Assembly: GCA_027488855.1 (NCBI GenBank)
Contig: JAIYAV010000309.1
Span: forward strand, 1-43,211
Origin: Saprospiraceae bacterium
GTDB lineage: Bacteria; Bacteroidota; Bacteroidia; Chitinophagales; Saprospiraceae
Direction of reading: 5' to 3'
DNA: 43,211 bases
Positions 8,520 to 16,616 of the stretch are shown in pieces; within the stretch, counting starts at the first letter, position 1; the number at the start of each line of letters is the position of its first letter. The notes under the pieces were generated by a model. That model saw only the letters and a list, made by a program, of their open reading frames with translations. It searched no databases and was not told where the DNA came from. The position numbers and the translations under genes are program-made.

Positions 8520-10670
8520 ATGAGATATTTTACGCTGTTTTTGTTTTTGTCTAGCCTTTCTGCTTTTGCTCAAAAGTCGGGTTTGGTGCCCATCGATTCT
8601 ATCCCTTCCCAAGGTTTCGTACTCAATCAGGGCTGGAAAATGCAGGCGGGAGATGATCCCGAATGGGCGAAAACAGCATACGATGACGCCCAATGGGTGC
8701 CCATTGATCCCTCTCAAGACTTCAAAAACATCCCTGAACTCTGGGAGTCCAAAATAGTATGGTTTCGGCTCAAGTTCACTATCGATAGCAGTTTAACACA
8801 AAAAACATTGGCCTGCCTTGTGTCCCAAACCGGGGCTTCAGAAATATTTTTAAATGGCAATAGGATTGGCAGCTTTGGAAAAATAGCCGATCAAAATGGG
8901 AAGGTATTGGCCTTTACCCCCAGGAATGGGACTTCTGTAGGGCTTCCCCTGAAACGAGCTGGAATGCAGGTATTAGCGGTTCGTTTTGCGGTGCAAAAAA
9001 ATCTGCCGTACGTTGTTTTTGCAGATCGACCAAATGTTGCACTTTCCTTGCATTTAATCGAAATTAAAAACCTGGCCAGGTATTTACTCAATGACCTCAC
9101 TCCTTATTTTGAATTTGGTCGTTTTGGCCTTTACCTGATTTTGGCAGTGATCCATTTTGCCCTTTTTCGCTTTAATAAAAAAGACAAGGCCAATTTGTAT
9201 TTCTTTTTGTTTGCCTTGGTTAATCTATTTTCGCTTTTTTTCATCTCAATGGTGTATCGACATGTGGACTTGGCCAGTACTAAAATGTTTTTCCTCGGCA
9301 CCGTGACCATTTCATATGGGCTCAGCTTGTTTTTCTTTTTACAAGGAGCCTACGCTATTTTCAGCACTCCCAAAGGTCTAATTTACTGGTTTTTAATGTT
9401 CTATTTATGTGCAAGTTCGTTCATTTTGTATGCCAACTACCAAAATGGCAACAACCTGGGCTTTACTGTTGCTAATATCCTGATTGTTTTCGAAATTGGC
9501 CGCATCGCTTGGGTGGCTTTCCGGAAGAACCACAGGGGGGCAAGGATCATCCTGAATGGGACAATTGCTTATGGGCTCTTTTTCTCCCTGTTCAATTTGT
9601 TTGCTTGGGGCTACCTCCCGGCTGGGCCCAATTGGATTTGGGGCCATTTGGCGATCAACCTGGGGTTTATCAGCATACCAGTAGCAGTTTCCATTTACCT
9701 TGCATTAGAGTCCTCTTTCGCCAGCCAATCCTTAGCTAAAAAGTTAAAGGAAGTGGAGCTGCTCTCCCAACGCACCCTGGCGCAGGAGCAGGAAAAACAA
9801 GAACTACTCGCCACCCAAAACGAAACCCTTGAGCGTCAGGTAGCTGAACGCACCACCGAACTCCAACAATCCCTCGAAACCTTACGCAGTACCCAAACCC
9901 AACTCGTTCAACGCGAAAAAATGGCCTCCCTCGGTGAACTCACCGCAGGCATTGCCCACGAAATCCAAAACCCACTCAACTTTGTCAACAACTTTGCCGA
10001 AGTCAGCAGTGAAATGATCGATGAACTACAAACAGAGATCAATCAGGGTAATACGGAAGAAGTACAAAGTATCGCCACCGATCTGAAACAAAATCTGGAT
10101 AAAATCAACCACCATGGCAAACGCGCCAGCAGCATTGTCAAAAACATGCTGGAACATTCCCGCACCAGTCCTGGCCAAAAAACAGCGACTGACCTGAATG
10201 CCCTCATCGATGAATGCCTACGTCTGAGCTACCATGGTTTGCGGGCTCAAATCAAGGGATTTCAGGCCGATTACGCTTTACAACTGGCAGATCAACTACC
10301 TTTGGTTACCTTGGTTTCACAAGACATGGGCCGGGTTTTGCTCAATTTGTTCAACAATGCTTTTTATGCCGTTGGCCAACGACAAAAGTTAGGTGTGGAT
10401 AAAGACTATCTACCCAAAGTCATCGCCAGTAGCAAGGTGAACGACCAGGGTATCGAAATCAGGATCAGTGACAACGGCCTCGGTATTCCCATGGCTTTGC
10501 AGGACAAAATTTTTCAACCTTTTTTCACCACCAAACCAAGTGGAGAAGGAACGGGATTGGGCTTGTCACTCAGTTACGAAATCATTACAAAAGGACACCA
10601 GGGAAACCTCAGCGTGGAATCGGTGGAAGGCCAGGGAACTACCTTTATCATCGAATTACCGCTTAAATAA
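8520..10670 (+). CDS. 7TM sensor histidine kinase (7TMR-DISM-like)
   Basis: I chose the ATG at 8520 over an upstream TTG at 8490 because it gives a clean signal peptide (MRYFTLFLFLSSLSAFAQ). Of 716 residues, about 20-185 form a predicted extracytoplasmic jelly-roll sensor (VWFRLKFTID, ASEIFLNGNRIGSFG). About 187-397 hold seven membrane helices, and about 400-470 a coiled coil. A HisKA domain carries H480 in GIAHEIQNPLNF. The ATPase domain has an N box near 604 (RVLLNLFNNAFYAV), DNGLGIP near 651 and GEGTGLGLS near 677. It probably senses an extracellular ligand and phosphorylates one or both receivers encoded directly downstream. Confidence 0.9.
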   Translation: MRYFTLFLFLSSLSAFAQKSGLVPIDSIPSQGFVLNQGWKMQAGDDPEWAKTAYDDAQWVPIDPSQDFKNIPELWESKIVWFRLKFTIDSSLTQKTLACLVSQTGASEIFLNGNRIGSFGKIADQNGKVLAFTPRNGTSVGLPLKRAGMQVLAVRFAVQKNLPYVVFADRPNVALSLHLIEIKNLARYLLNDLTPYFEFGRFGLYLILAVIHFALFRFNKKDKANLYFFLFALVNLFSLFFISMVYRHVDLASTKMFFLGTVTISYGLSLFFFLQGAYAIFSTPKGLIYWFLMFYLCASSFILYANYQNGNNLGFTVANILIVFEIGRIAWVAFRKNHRGARIILNGTIAYGLFFSLFNLFAWGYLPAGPNWIWGHLAINLGFISIPVAVSIYLALESSFASQSLAKKLKEVELLSQRTLAQEQEKQELLATQNETLERQVAERTTELQQSLETLRSTQTQLVQREKMASLGELTAGIAHEIQNPLNFVNNFAEVSSEMIDELQTEINQGNTEEVQSIATDLKQNLDKINHHGKRASSIVKNMLEHSRTSPGQKTATDLNALIDECLRLSYHGLRAQIKGFQADYALQLADQLPLVTLVSQDMGRVLLNLFNNAFYAVGQRQKLGVDKDYLPKVIASSKVNDQGIEIRISDNGLGIPMALQDKIFQPFFTTKPSGEGTGLGLSLSYEIITKGHQGNLSVESVEGQGTTFIIELPLK

Positions 10671-10690
10671 CACACTAAAACCAGTTTAAA

Positions 10691-11059
10691 ATGAGCATCT
10701 TAGTTGTTGACGATGAAACCGACATCCGCGCACTTTTCGAACAGAAGTTTCGAAAGGAAATCCGGGATAAAGTTTTTACTTTTGAATTTGCGCACTCCGG
10801 CGAATCAGCCATGGAATTGCTGAAAGAAAAGGGCAGCAACATCATCCTGATTTTGTCCGACATCAATATGCCAGGCATGAGTGGATTGGAATTGTTGAGG
10901 AGAGTGCGGGGAATCTACCCCGAAGCGCCCCCTAAAGTATTCATGATCACCGCATATGGTGACAAGGAAAACCGCGAACGGGCCAATGTCCTAGGTGCTG
11001 ATGACTTCCTGACCAAACCCATCGATTTTAGCAACCTCAAAGAAAGGCTTCATGAATAA
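10691..11059 (+). CDS. Single-domain response regulator (receiver only)
   Basis: The 122-residue CheY-like receiver has no output domain. Conserved residues are all present: acidic pair D7/D8, phospho-acceptor D57 in LSDINMPGMSG, T87 in MITAYGD and K109 in FLTKPID. It starts 20 bp after the 7TM kinase and its stop overlaps the start of the cyclase gene by 8 bp, so the three genes are very likely one operon. Its receiver closely resembles that of the next gene, suggesting duplication. It may be a phosphate sink or a protein-interaction regulator. Confidence 0.92.
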   Translation: MSILVVDDETDIRALFEQKFRKEIRDKVFTFEFAHSGESAMELLKEKGSNIILILSDINMPGMSGLELLRRVRGIYPEAPPKVFMITAYGDKENRERANVLGADDFLTKPIDFSNLKERLHE

Positions 11060-12095
11060 AGTCCTCGTTGTTGATGATGAGCAAGATCTGGAAATCCTGA
11101 TCAAACAAAAATTACGTCGCCAAATCCGCGAAGGTAAATACGAGTTCTTTTTTGCGAGCGATGGTTTGGAAGCCCTCGAAATCATCAAGAGCGATCCTAC
11201 CATTCATACCATCCTGAGCGACATCAATATGCCCAAGCTGGACGGCCTCAGCCTTTTGCTCAAACTACACGAAATCAATCCTTTGATCAAAACGGTAATT
11301 GTTTCTGCCTACGGCGACATGGACAATATTCGTCTGGCCATGAATCGGGGGGCATTTGATTTTTTGTGCAAACCCATCAACTTTGAAGACCTCGAAACCA
11401 CGATTGACAAAACCCTGAGTTATGTGAGTCAATTGCAAAATACGGTTCAAGCCCTGCGGGAAAATAACATTCTGAAGATGTACGTCGACCCCACCGTTTT
11501 GAATTTTATGGCCTGCTGTGATTTTGAACGAAGTCTTTTTTCCAATGAAACCATCGAAGCCTCGGTTGTATTTATTGACATTTGTGGGTTTACCGCCATT
11601 GCAGAAAACGAAGCGCCGGATGTGGTCGTCACAATTTTGAACAAATATTTCGACCTGATTGTCAAAGAGGTAACCAATCACGGTGGCTATGTCGATAAAT
11701 TTATGGGCGATGCGGTGATGGCGGTGTTTAGAGGCGATTTTCATGCGGATAAAGCAGTAGAGGCATCTTTGGCGGTAGTCAAACAAATTTGTGCCATCCA
11801 GAGGGAAGAAAATGTGGGAGTCGCGTATAGCCCCAATGTGTCGATTGGCATCAACAGCGGGGAAATGGTGTCGGGCAACATTGGTTCGGTTTCCCTAAAA
11901 CGCCTCGATTACACCGTTATCGGCGATGTGGTCAATACTGCTCAACGCATCCAGTCCAATGGCGGGCCGGGAGAAGTACTGGTGGGCGAAAACACCTATC
12001 AATTGATCAAACAAGCTTTCGTTTGTCAACGCAAAGAGGATGTGGTTGTAAAAAATAAAACGCAGCCCGTACGGATTTATGAAGTGGTGGAATAA
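11052..12095 (+). CDS. Response regulator with class III adenylate cyclase output
   Basis: The 347-residue protein has a receiver at about 1-120 (D57 acceptor, K107) and, after a short linker, a class III nucleotide cyclase domain at about 165-345. Catalytic residues are intact: metal-binding D176 (FIDICGFT) and D220 (KFMGDAVMAVF), transition-state N295 and R299 (GDVVNTAQRI). The base-selecting pair is K216 and D286 (LDYTVIGD), the combination of adenylate rather than guanylate cyclases, so cAMP is the predicted product. The start overlaps the preceding receiver gene by 8 bp, implying translational coupling. Confidence 0.92.
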   Translation: MNKVLVVDDEQDLEILIKQKLRRQIREGKYEFFFASDGLEALEIIKSDPTIHTILSDINMPKLDGLSLLLKLHEINPLIKTVIVSAYGDMDNIRLAMNRGAFDFLCKPINFEDLETTIDKTLSYVSQLQNTVQALRENNILKMYVDPTVLNFMACCDFERSLFSNETIEASVVFIDICGFTAIAENEAPDVVVTILNKYFDLIVKEVTNHGGYVDKFMGDAVMAVFRGDFHADKAVEASLAVVKQICAIQREENVGVAYSPNVSIGINSGEMVSGNIGSVSLKRLDYTVIGDVVNTAQRIQSNGGPGEVLVGENTYQLIKQAFVCQRKEDVVVKNKTQPVRIYEVVE

Positions 12096-12107
12096 ACCAT
12101 TTTTTCC

Positions 12108-12115
12108 TACTTTTG
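12108..12115 (+). promoter_or_regulatory. Candidate -7 promoter element TACTTTTG
   Basis: Exact TAnnTTTG match 38 bp before the NamZ-like gene, in the 58-bp gap after the cyclase operon. The same octamer occurs at 16444-16451, upstream of the second BNR gene. Confidence 0.4.
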
Positions 12116-12153
12116 ACCATCGAAGTTTTAACTAACCATTTAATCTGCCACTC

Positions 12154-13338
12154 ATGAAACTGCTTTGGCTGCCGCTTTTACTCCTATGTAGTGTTTTTTT
12201 CAAGGGCCCTGATGAACCCATCCTGACCGGCGCTGAGCAAATAGACACCTACTTGCCTTACTTAAAAGGCAAAAAAGTGGGCATGTTGGTGAATCAAACC
12301 TCGATCATTGGCAAAAAACTGAGTGTAGATACCCTCCAAGCACTGGGTGTAGACATCAAACTCATCTTCGGTCCCGAACACGGTTTTCGCAACAACGCCA
12401 GCAATGGCGATCATGTAGCCGACGAAGTGGATCCCAAAACGGGCATCAAAATCGTTTCATTGTACGGTAAAAAAAGCCGCCCTACCCCGGAGGAAATGGC
12501 CCAAATTGATGTGCTCATTTTTGACATCCAGGATGTAGGTTGCCGTTTTTACACCTACATCAACACCCTGCGCGACGCCATGCGCTCCTGTGCCGAGGCA
12601 GGCAAAGAACTGGTCATTCTGGATCGGCCCAATCCCAACGATTTTGTGGACGGCCCCATTCTGGACATGGCCCTGGAGTCGGGCATTGGCCGTTTTCCGA
12701 TCCCCATCACCCACGGGATGACCATTGGCGAATTTGCCCAAATGATCAACGGCGAAGGCTGGATTGCCAACAAACAGCAGTGCAAACTCAAAATCATTCC
12801 ACTCAAAAATTATACCCACGGCATGGATTACACCTTGCCGGTGGCTCCTTCGCCCAATTTGAACACGCAGCAGTCGATCTTGCTGTATCCTTCACTTTGT
12901 TTGTTTGAAGGCACTATTCTGAGCCAAGGCAGGGGTACTTATATGCCTTTTACGGTCTTGGGGGCCCCTGCACTGAAGGGCAAGTTCGATTTTTCCTTCA
13001 CCCCGGTGAGCCTCAAGGGCATGTCGGAAACGCCGCTGCACCAGGATCAGGCCTGCTATGGCCTCGACTTACGGGAATACAAGCTGGATTCCTTCCGCAA
13101 AAAAGGACGCATCAACATCCGCTGGATGATCGACCTATACAAGGCTTATCCGATCAAAGAAAAATTCTTCGACCGCAGCCAAAGCCGCCAAATGGGCAAC
13201 ATCGACTTTTTGGCGGGCACCAAAAAATTTAAAGAACAGATCATGGCGGGAAAAAAGGAAAAGGAAATCCGCAAGAGCTGGGAGCCAGGGCTGTCGAAGT
13301 ACAAGGAGATGCGGAAGAAGTATTTGTTGTATGAGTGA
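12154..13338 (+). CDS. namZ: NamZ-like exo-beta-N-acetylmuramidase (DUF1343)
   Basis: The 394-residue product has a hydrophobic N-terminal signal (MKLLWLPLLLLCSVFF) and the DUF1343/GH171 core: KGKKVGMLVNQTS (about 39-51), FGPEHGFR (about 73-80), IFDIQDVGCRFYTYI (about 125-140), ILDRPNPN, and PSPNLNTQQSILLYPSLCLFEGT (about 231-253). Characterised members remove terminal MurNAc from peptidoglycan fragments in wall recycling. Length and motifs suggest an intact periplasmic enzyme. Its TGA stop is the first TGA of a TGAAAAG heptamer array. No murQ or anhydromuropeptide genes are nearby. Confidence 0.88.
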   Translation: MKLLWLPLLLLCSVFFKGPDEPILTGAEQIDTYLPYLKGKKVGMLVNQTSIIGKKLSVDTLQALGVDIKLIFGPEHGFRNNASNGDHVADEVDPKTGIKIVSLYGKKSRPTPEEMAQIDVLIFDIQDVGCRFYTYINTLRDAMRSCAEAGKELVILDRPNPNDFVDGPILDMALESGIGRFPIPITHGMTIGEFAQMINGEGWIANKQQCKLKIIPLKNYTHGMDYTLPVAPSPNLNTQQSILLYPSLCLFEGTILSQGRGTYMPFTVLGAPALKGKFDFSFTPVSLKGMSETPLHQDQACYGLDLREYKLDSFRKKGRINIRWMIDLYKAYPIKEKFFDRSQSRQMGNIDFLAGTKKFKEQIMAGKKEKEIRKSWEPGLSKYKEMRKKYLLYE

Positions 13339-13462
13339 AAAGTGAAAAGTGAAAAAAATACATTTAACACTTAATGCTAAACTTCAGGCATGAAAAAGCA
13401 CTAGAAACAGTTGAAAGGCTGCTGGTGTACCTGCTTTTCACTTTTCACTTTTCACTTTTTTC
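13336..13462. terminator. Inverted AAAAGTG heptamer arrays between convergent genes
   Basis: Three TGAAAAG-type units at 13336-13356 face three CTTTTCA units plus a partial at 13434-13462. They can pair as a stem of about 20 bp closing a loop of roughly 77 nt. The namZ stop is the first TGA of the left array, and the regulator's stop lies in the right array. A bidirectional terminator is the simplest role. Confidence 0.65.
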
Positions 13463-14052
13463 ATCAACTCCATCCTTCCATTCACCCCACATTTCCCAAA
13501 AATATTCTTCACGTGCGTGCCAATCGTATTCACGCTCAAAAAATGTTTTTCCGCAATTTGCCGATTGGTCATGCAGGCCAGCAAATCGGCTAGTACTTCC
13601 ATTTCTTTGGTGCTGAGTGGCTCGCTGAGCTGGGCGTTGAAACGTTGCAGGTCGCTGCTGGTACTGGGATTGAGGCGACTGTAGGTATGCAGGGCGATTT
13701 CGAGGGTGCGGAAAAGTTCGTCCTCTTCAAAGGGTTTGACCAAATAGGCCATGGGGTAGGTTTGTTTCGCTCGATCCAGGGTAGCGCGGTCGCTGAAGGA
13801 AGTCAGGTAAATAAAGGGCAGGTGATACTTATCGTGGATAACCTGCCCGATCGAAATGCCATCGGTCTGGCCAGCGCCCAGGTGCACATCCAGAATGACC
13901 AGATCGGCCTGACGTTGAGCCAATTTATCCAGAGCCATGGTGGGATTGTAGGCGATCCCGCACACGGAATAATCCAGGTTGTTGAGCGCGGCTTCCAGGT
14001 CGTGCGCAATCATTGGTTCATCTTCTACAATCAGGACGGAAAACTTGCTCAT
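13438..14052 (-). CDS. NarL/LuxR-type response regulator
   Basis: The 204-residue protein has a receiver domain at about 1-125 (D11/E12 acidic pocket, phospho-acceptor D55 in VILDVHLGAG, K106 in YLVKPFE) and a LuxR-type helix-turn-helix at about 145-198 (STKEMEVLADLLACMTNRQIAEK...VNTIGTHVKNIFGK). Its ATG overlaps the stop of the TPR kinase by 4 bp (ATGA), so the two are a translationally coupled pair. The last residues, KVKSEK, and the stop codon are written by the AAAAGTG heptamer array, so that repeat has grown into, or been recruited as, the end of the gene. Confidence 0.93.
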   Translation of the reverse strand: MSKFSVLIVEDEPMIAHDLEAALNNLDYSVCGIAYNPTMALDKLAQRQADLVILDVHLGAGQTDGISIGQVIHDKYHLPFIYLTSFSDRATLDRAKQTYPMAYLVKPFEEDELFRTLEIALHTYSRLNPSTSSDLQRFNAQLSEPLSTKEMEVLADLLACMTNRQIAEKHFLSVNTIGTHVKNIFGKCGVNGRMELMKKVKSEK

Positions 14053-16196
14053 GCCGCTAAAGTAGCATTATTGATTGGAAAAATCAGACTCGCTCTCGCA
14101 CCCTGTTCTGCATTGTTCAGTTGTAAGGAACCACCCAGTTTTTGCGTAAAGGCGTGAATCAGCGAAAAGCCGATGGAGCGCGATGTATCTGGTGCAAAGT
14201 TACTTGGAAAACCAATGCCATTGTCCTCCACCTTTAACTCCACTTGATCGGCATTGGCAGACAGGGAAATTCGCACCTCTCCAGCTTGTTCATTCGGGAA
14301 GGCATATTTCAAGGTATTGCTGATCAGTTCATTGAGGATGAGCCCCAGGGCGATCATGATGTCGACATTGAACTTCAGGGGTTCAATGCTCGACACCAGT
14401 TGCACCCGTTGCTGGTCAATATTATAGGTATGAAAGAGGTTTTCGGCCAGTTTGTGGAAGTAGTCGGCTGTAGCGACATTGCTGAAGTCGTTGTTTTGAT
14501 AAAGGGTTTGGTGAATCAGCGCCATGGAGCGGACCCGATCCCGGCCATCCCGCATCACTTTGAGGGCCACCGGGTCTTGTACTCCCCTGGATTGCAAATT
14601 GAGCAAGGAGGAAATGACCTGCATGTTGTTTTTTACCCGGTGGTGGATTTCTTTGAGCAGCAGTTCTTTTTCTTGTAGTGCCACTTCGACTTGTTGTTTT
14701 TCCACCGCTAACTGCGCCGCTTGTGCCCGTTTGCGCCGATAGAACCAAATTGAAGCAAGTGTAAGCCCCAAAAGTACCAGCACTACCATTCCAGCTCTGA
14801 TTTGGGTACGCCGCAAACGTATGGTTTTATCAACATTGGAGGTTTCCAACTGCTGGACTGATTGTTCCTCTTTGGCCAATTCGCTGTTACTGAGCAGGCT
14901 AGCTTGTTGAAGCGGATCCATTTTTTCTTTCAAGGCATTGGCCTTATCCAGGTAAATCATGGCCTTCTCCAGGTTGTTGTTTTTCCGGGCATTGGCGGCC
15001 AGGGTTTCGTATACTTTGATCTGGTAATTCAAATTGGCAGATTTTTTGGCCCACACCAGATTTTCCATCAACAATTCATCCGAGGCACTAATAGCGTCCT
15101 GTTCGCTCAAGATGGCCGCTTCCATCAACTCACTTTGCATTTCATTGTAACGCTTAAATAACTTCACGTTCAATGTTTTAGCATATCGCAGGTAGCTGAG
15201 GGCTTTTTCATCATTCCCCAATCCATGATGGGCTTCGGCCAGCGCTTTTAAGCTGCGTGCTTGCATCAGCTGGTGTTTCTCTGGCTTGGGTAATTTTTTA
15301 AAGGCTTTTAATGCTTTTTCCAAAACCACAACTGCCACTGAATCTTTTTTCTCTACCGTTAGGGTTAGCCCTTCATAATACAAAATCATGGCATTTAAAA
15401 AAGGTAAGGTGCTTTCTTTTGCTGATTTACGCGCTAGATCGAGGTACTTTCGGGCTCTTTTGGGGTTGTGATTGTCCAAAAAAACATGGGCAATACTCAG
15501 GTAGACATTGGTTTCTTTGCCATCTTTAGGAAACTGCTCCAACAAGGCCAAACTTTTGTGGTAATAAAACAATGCTGAGTCGGGCCGCCCCCAATTGTTC
15601 CAGCCGATACCCGCCAATTGATTGAGTTTGTACTGCAAAACGGGAAAATTGTGGCCTTTGGCAAAACTTTGCCCCAAACGCATGTATCGCAGAATGCTAT
15701 CCGGCTCAATGCTGCGGGTATAAATCTGTACCATTTGTAAACAGGTCTCCACCTTAGCTTTAGGAATGCCAGCCACCAAACACCAATTGGCAAAACTGCG
15801 GTAATGCTGCATGGCTTGGGGATATTCACGTTTGGCCATGTAAATTCTAGCCATTCCCTCTTCAGTATTGGCAGCTAGTCGCTCATTCCCCACCCGTCGC
15901 CCCACGGAAAGTGCTTCGTGCAGAACCAGCAAGGCACTATCCAAAAGTTGCTGATGAAAATAAATTTTGCCTAAAACCAGCAGCGAACCCGCATACTTGC
16001 CCCATTTTTCTTCCACTTTGAACTGCGCTTTGGCCTGATTCAACATCGTTACGGCAGCATGAGGACTTCCTGCTTTCAAACTGTCCATTGCTGAGGCAAA
16101 AACCGGGTCTTGGCTCAGCAAAACATCCAACCTGGATTGAGCGGGCAAACCGATCAGACCAAAGCAACAAGTCAAAAAAAATAGGTATTTAGTCAT
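14049..16196 (-). CDS. TPR-containing sensor histidine kinase (HisKA_2)
   Basis: The 715-residue product has a signal sequence (MTKYLFFLTCCFGLIGLPAQ), a long periplasmic tetratricopeptide-like solenoid (about 25-440), one membrane helix (about 465-485) and a short coiled coil. The HisKA_2 domain reads LLKEIHHRVKNNMQVISSLLNLQ, with H519 preceding the conserved Arg as likely phospho-acceptor. The HATPase part (NELISNTLKYAF, DNGIGFP, IGFSLIHAFTQKLGG) completes the kinase. The design matches Bacteroidota TPR kinases that pair with NarL-type regulators. It is transcribed first in a two-gene operon with the overlapping regulator. Confidence 0.92.
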   Translation of the reverse strand: MTKYLFFLTCCFGLIGLPAQSRLDVLLSQDPVFASAMDSLKAGSPHAAVTMLNQAKAQFKVEEKWGKYAGSLLVLGKIYFHQQLLDSALLVLHEALSVGRRVGNERLAANTEEGMARIYMAKREYPQAMQHYRSFANWCLVAGIPKAKVETCLQMVQIYTRSIEPDSILRYMRLGQSFAKGHNFPVLQYKLNQLAGIGWNNWGRPDSALFYYHKSLALLEQFPKDGKETNVYLSIAHVFLDNHNPKRARKYLDLARKSAKESTLPFLNAMILYYEGLTLTVEKKDSVAVVVLEKALKAFKKLPKPEKHQLMQARSLKALAEAHHGLGNDEKALSYLRYAKTLNVKLFKRYNEMQSELMEAAILSEQDAISASDELLMENLVWAKKSANLNYQIKVYETLAANARKNNNLEKAMIYLDKANALKEKMDPLQQASLLSNSELAKEEQSVQQLETSNVDKTIRLRRTQIRAGMVVLVLLGLTLASIWFYRRKRAQAAQLAVEKQQVEVALQEKELLLKEIHHRVKNNMQVISSLLNLQSRGVQDPVALKVMRDGRDRVRSMALIHQTLYQNNDFSNVATADYFHKLAENLFHTYNIDQQRVQLVSSIEPLKFNVDIMIALGLILNELISNTLKYAFPNEQAGEVRISLSANADQVELKVEDNGIGFPSNFAPDTSRSIGFSLIHAFTQKLGGSLQLNNAEQGARASLIFPINNATLAA

Positions 16197-16616
16197 TTTG
16201 TCAGCAGTGATAAAAACATTAACAAAAATAAATCATCTCTAGCTGTATCAAAAATCTAAGTTTTACGTATATAAAACCAGGTGTAAATTTTGGTGTTAAA
16301 AGTTCATTTCCAGTTCACATTTAAAAAAATTCCCTAAAACATTACTCCCGCTTGCGCCCTAAAAACTACCGTTAAATAATGGCACCTTATCAAAATATTG
16401 CTTTTCATGGAGTTGAATGCTAGGTTATTTGTAAAACTTTACCTACTTTTGACAAAAGTTTTTTTATCCCCTCTAGGCAACTGTACTTATTTATCGTTCA
16501 AGTTAATACAAATCGTATCCGTTCAGGGTTATTTGTCCCCGAAACCCAAATTTTTTAACACTGTAATCTAACCTTGAATCATTCCCCCCATGAACAGGGA
16601 AGGCAAAGCGACAACT
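16197..16616. other. 420-bp divergent intergenic region
   Basis: This AT-rich gap separates the TPR kinase (minus) from the second BNR gene (plus) and must hold both promoters. The only motif I can support is a TACTTTTG octamer at 16444-16451. I see no hairpin, repeat or coding frame here, unlike most gaps in the window. A long BNR leader of up to 165 nt is implied if that octamer is used. Confidence 0.5.
16444..16451 (+). promoter_or_regulatory. Candidate -7 promoter element TACTTTTG
   Basis: Exact TAnnTTTG match, followed by GACAAAAG, which makes a small CTTTTGacAAAAG dyad. It is 165 bp before the preferred BNR start, so other promoters are possible. Confidence 0.35.

Noticed and set aside
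16590..16616. Upstream ATG for the second BNR gene
   Set aside because: It would place nine polar residues before an otherwise normal signal peptide; the ATG at 16617 is the better start.
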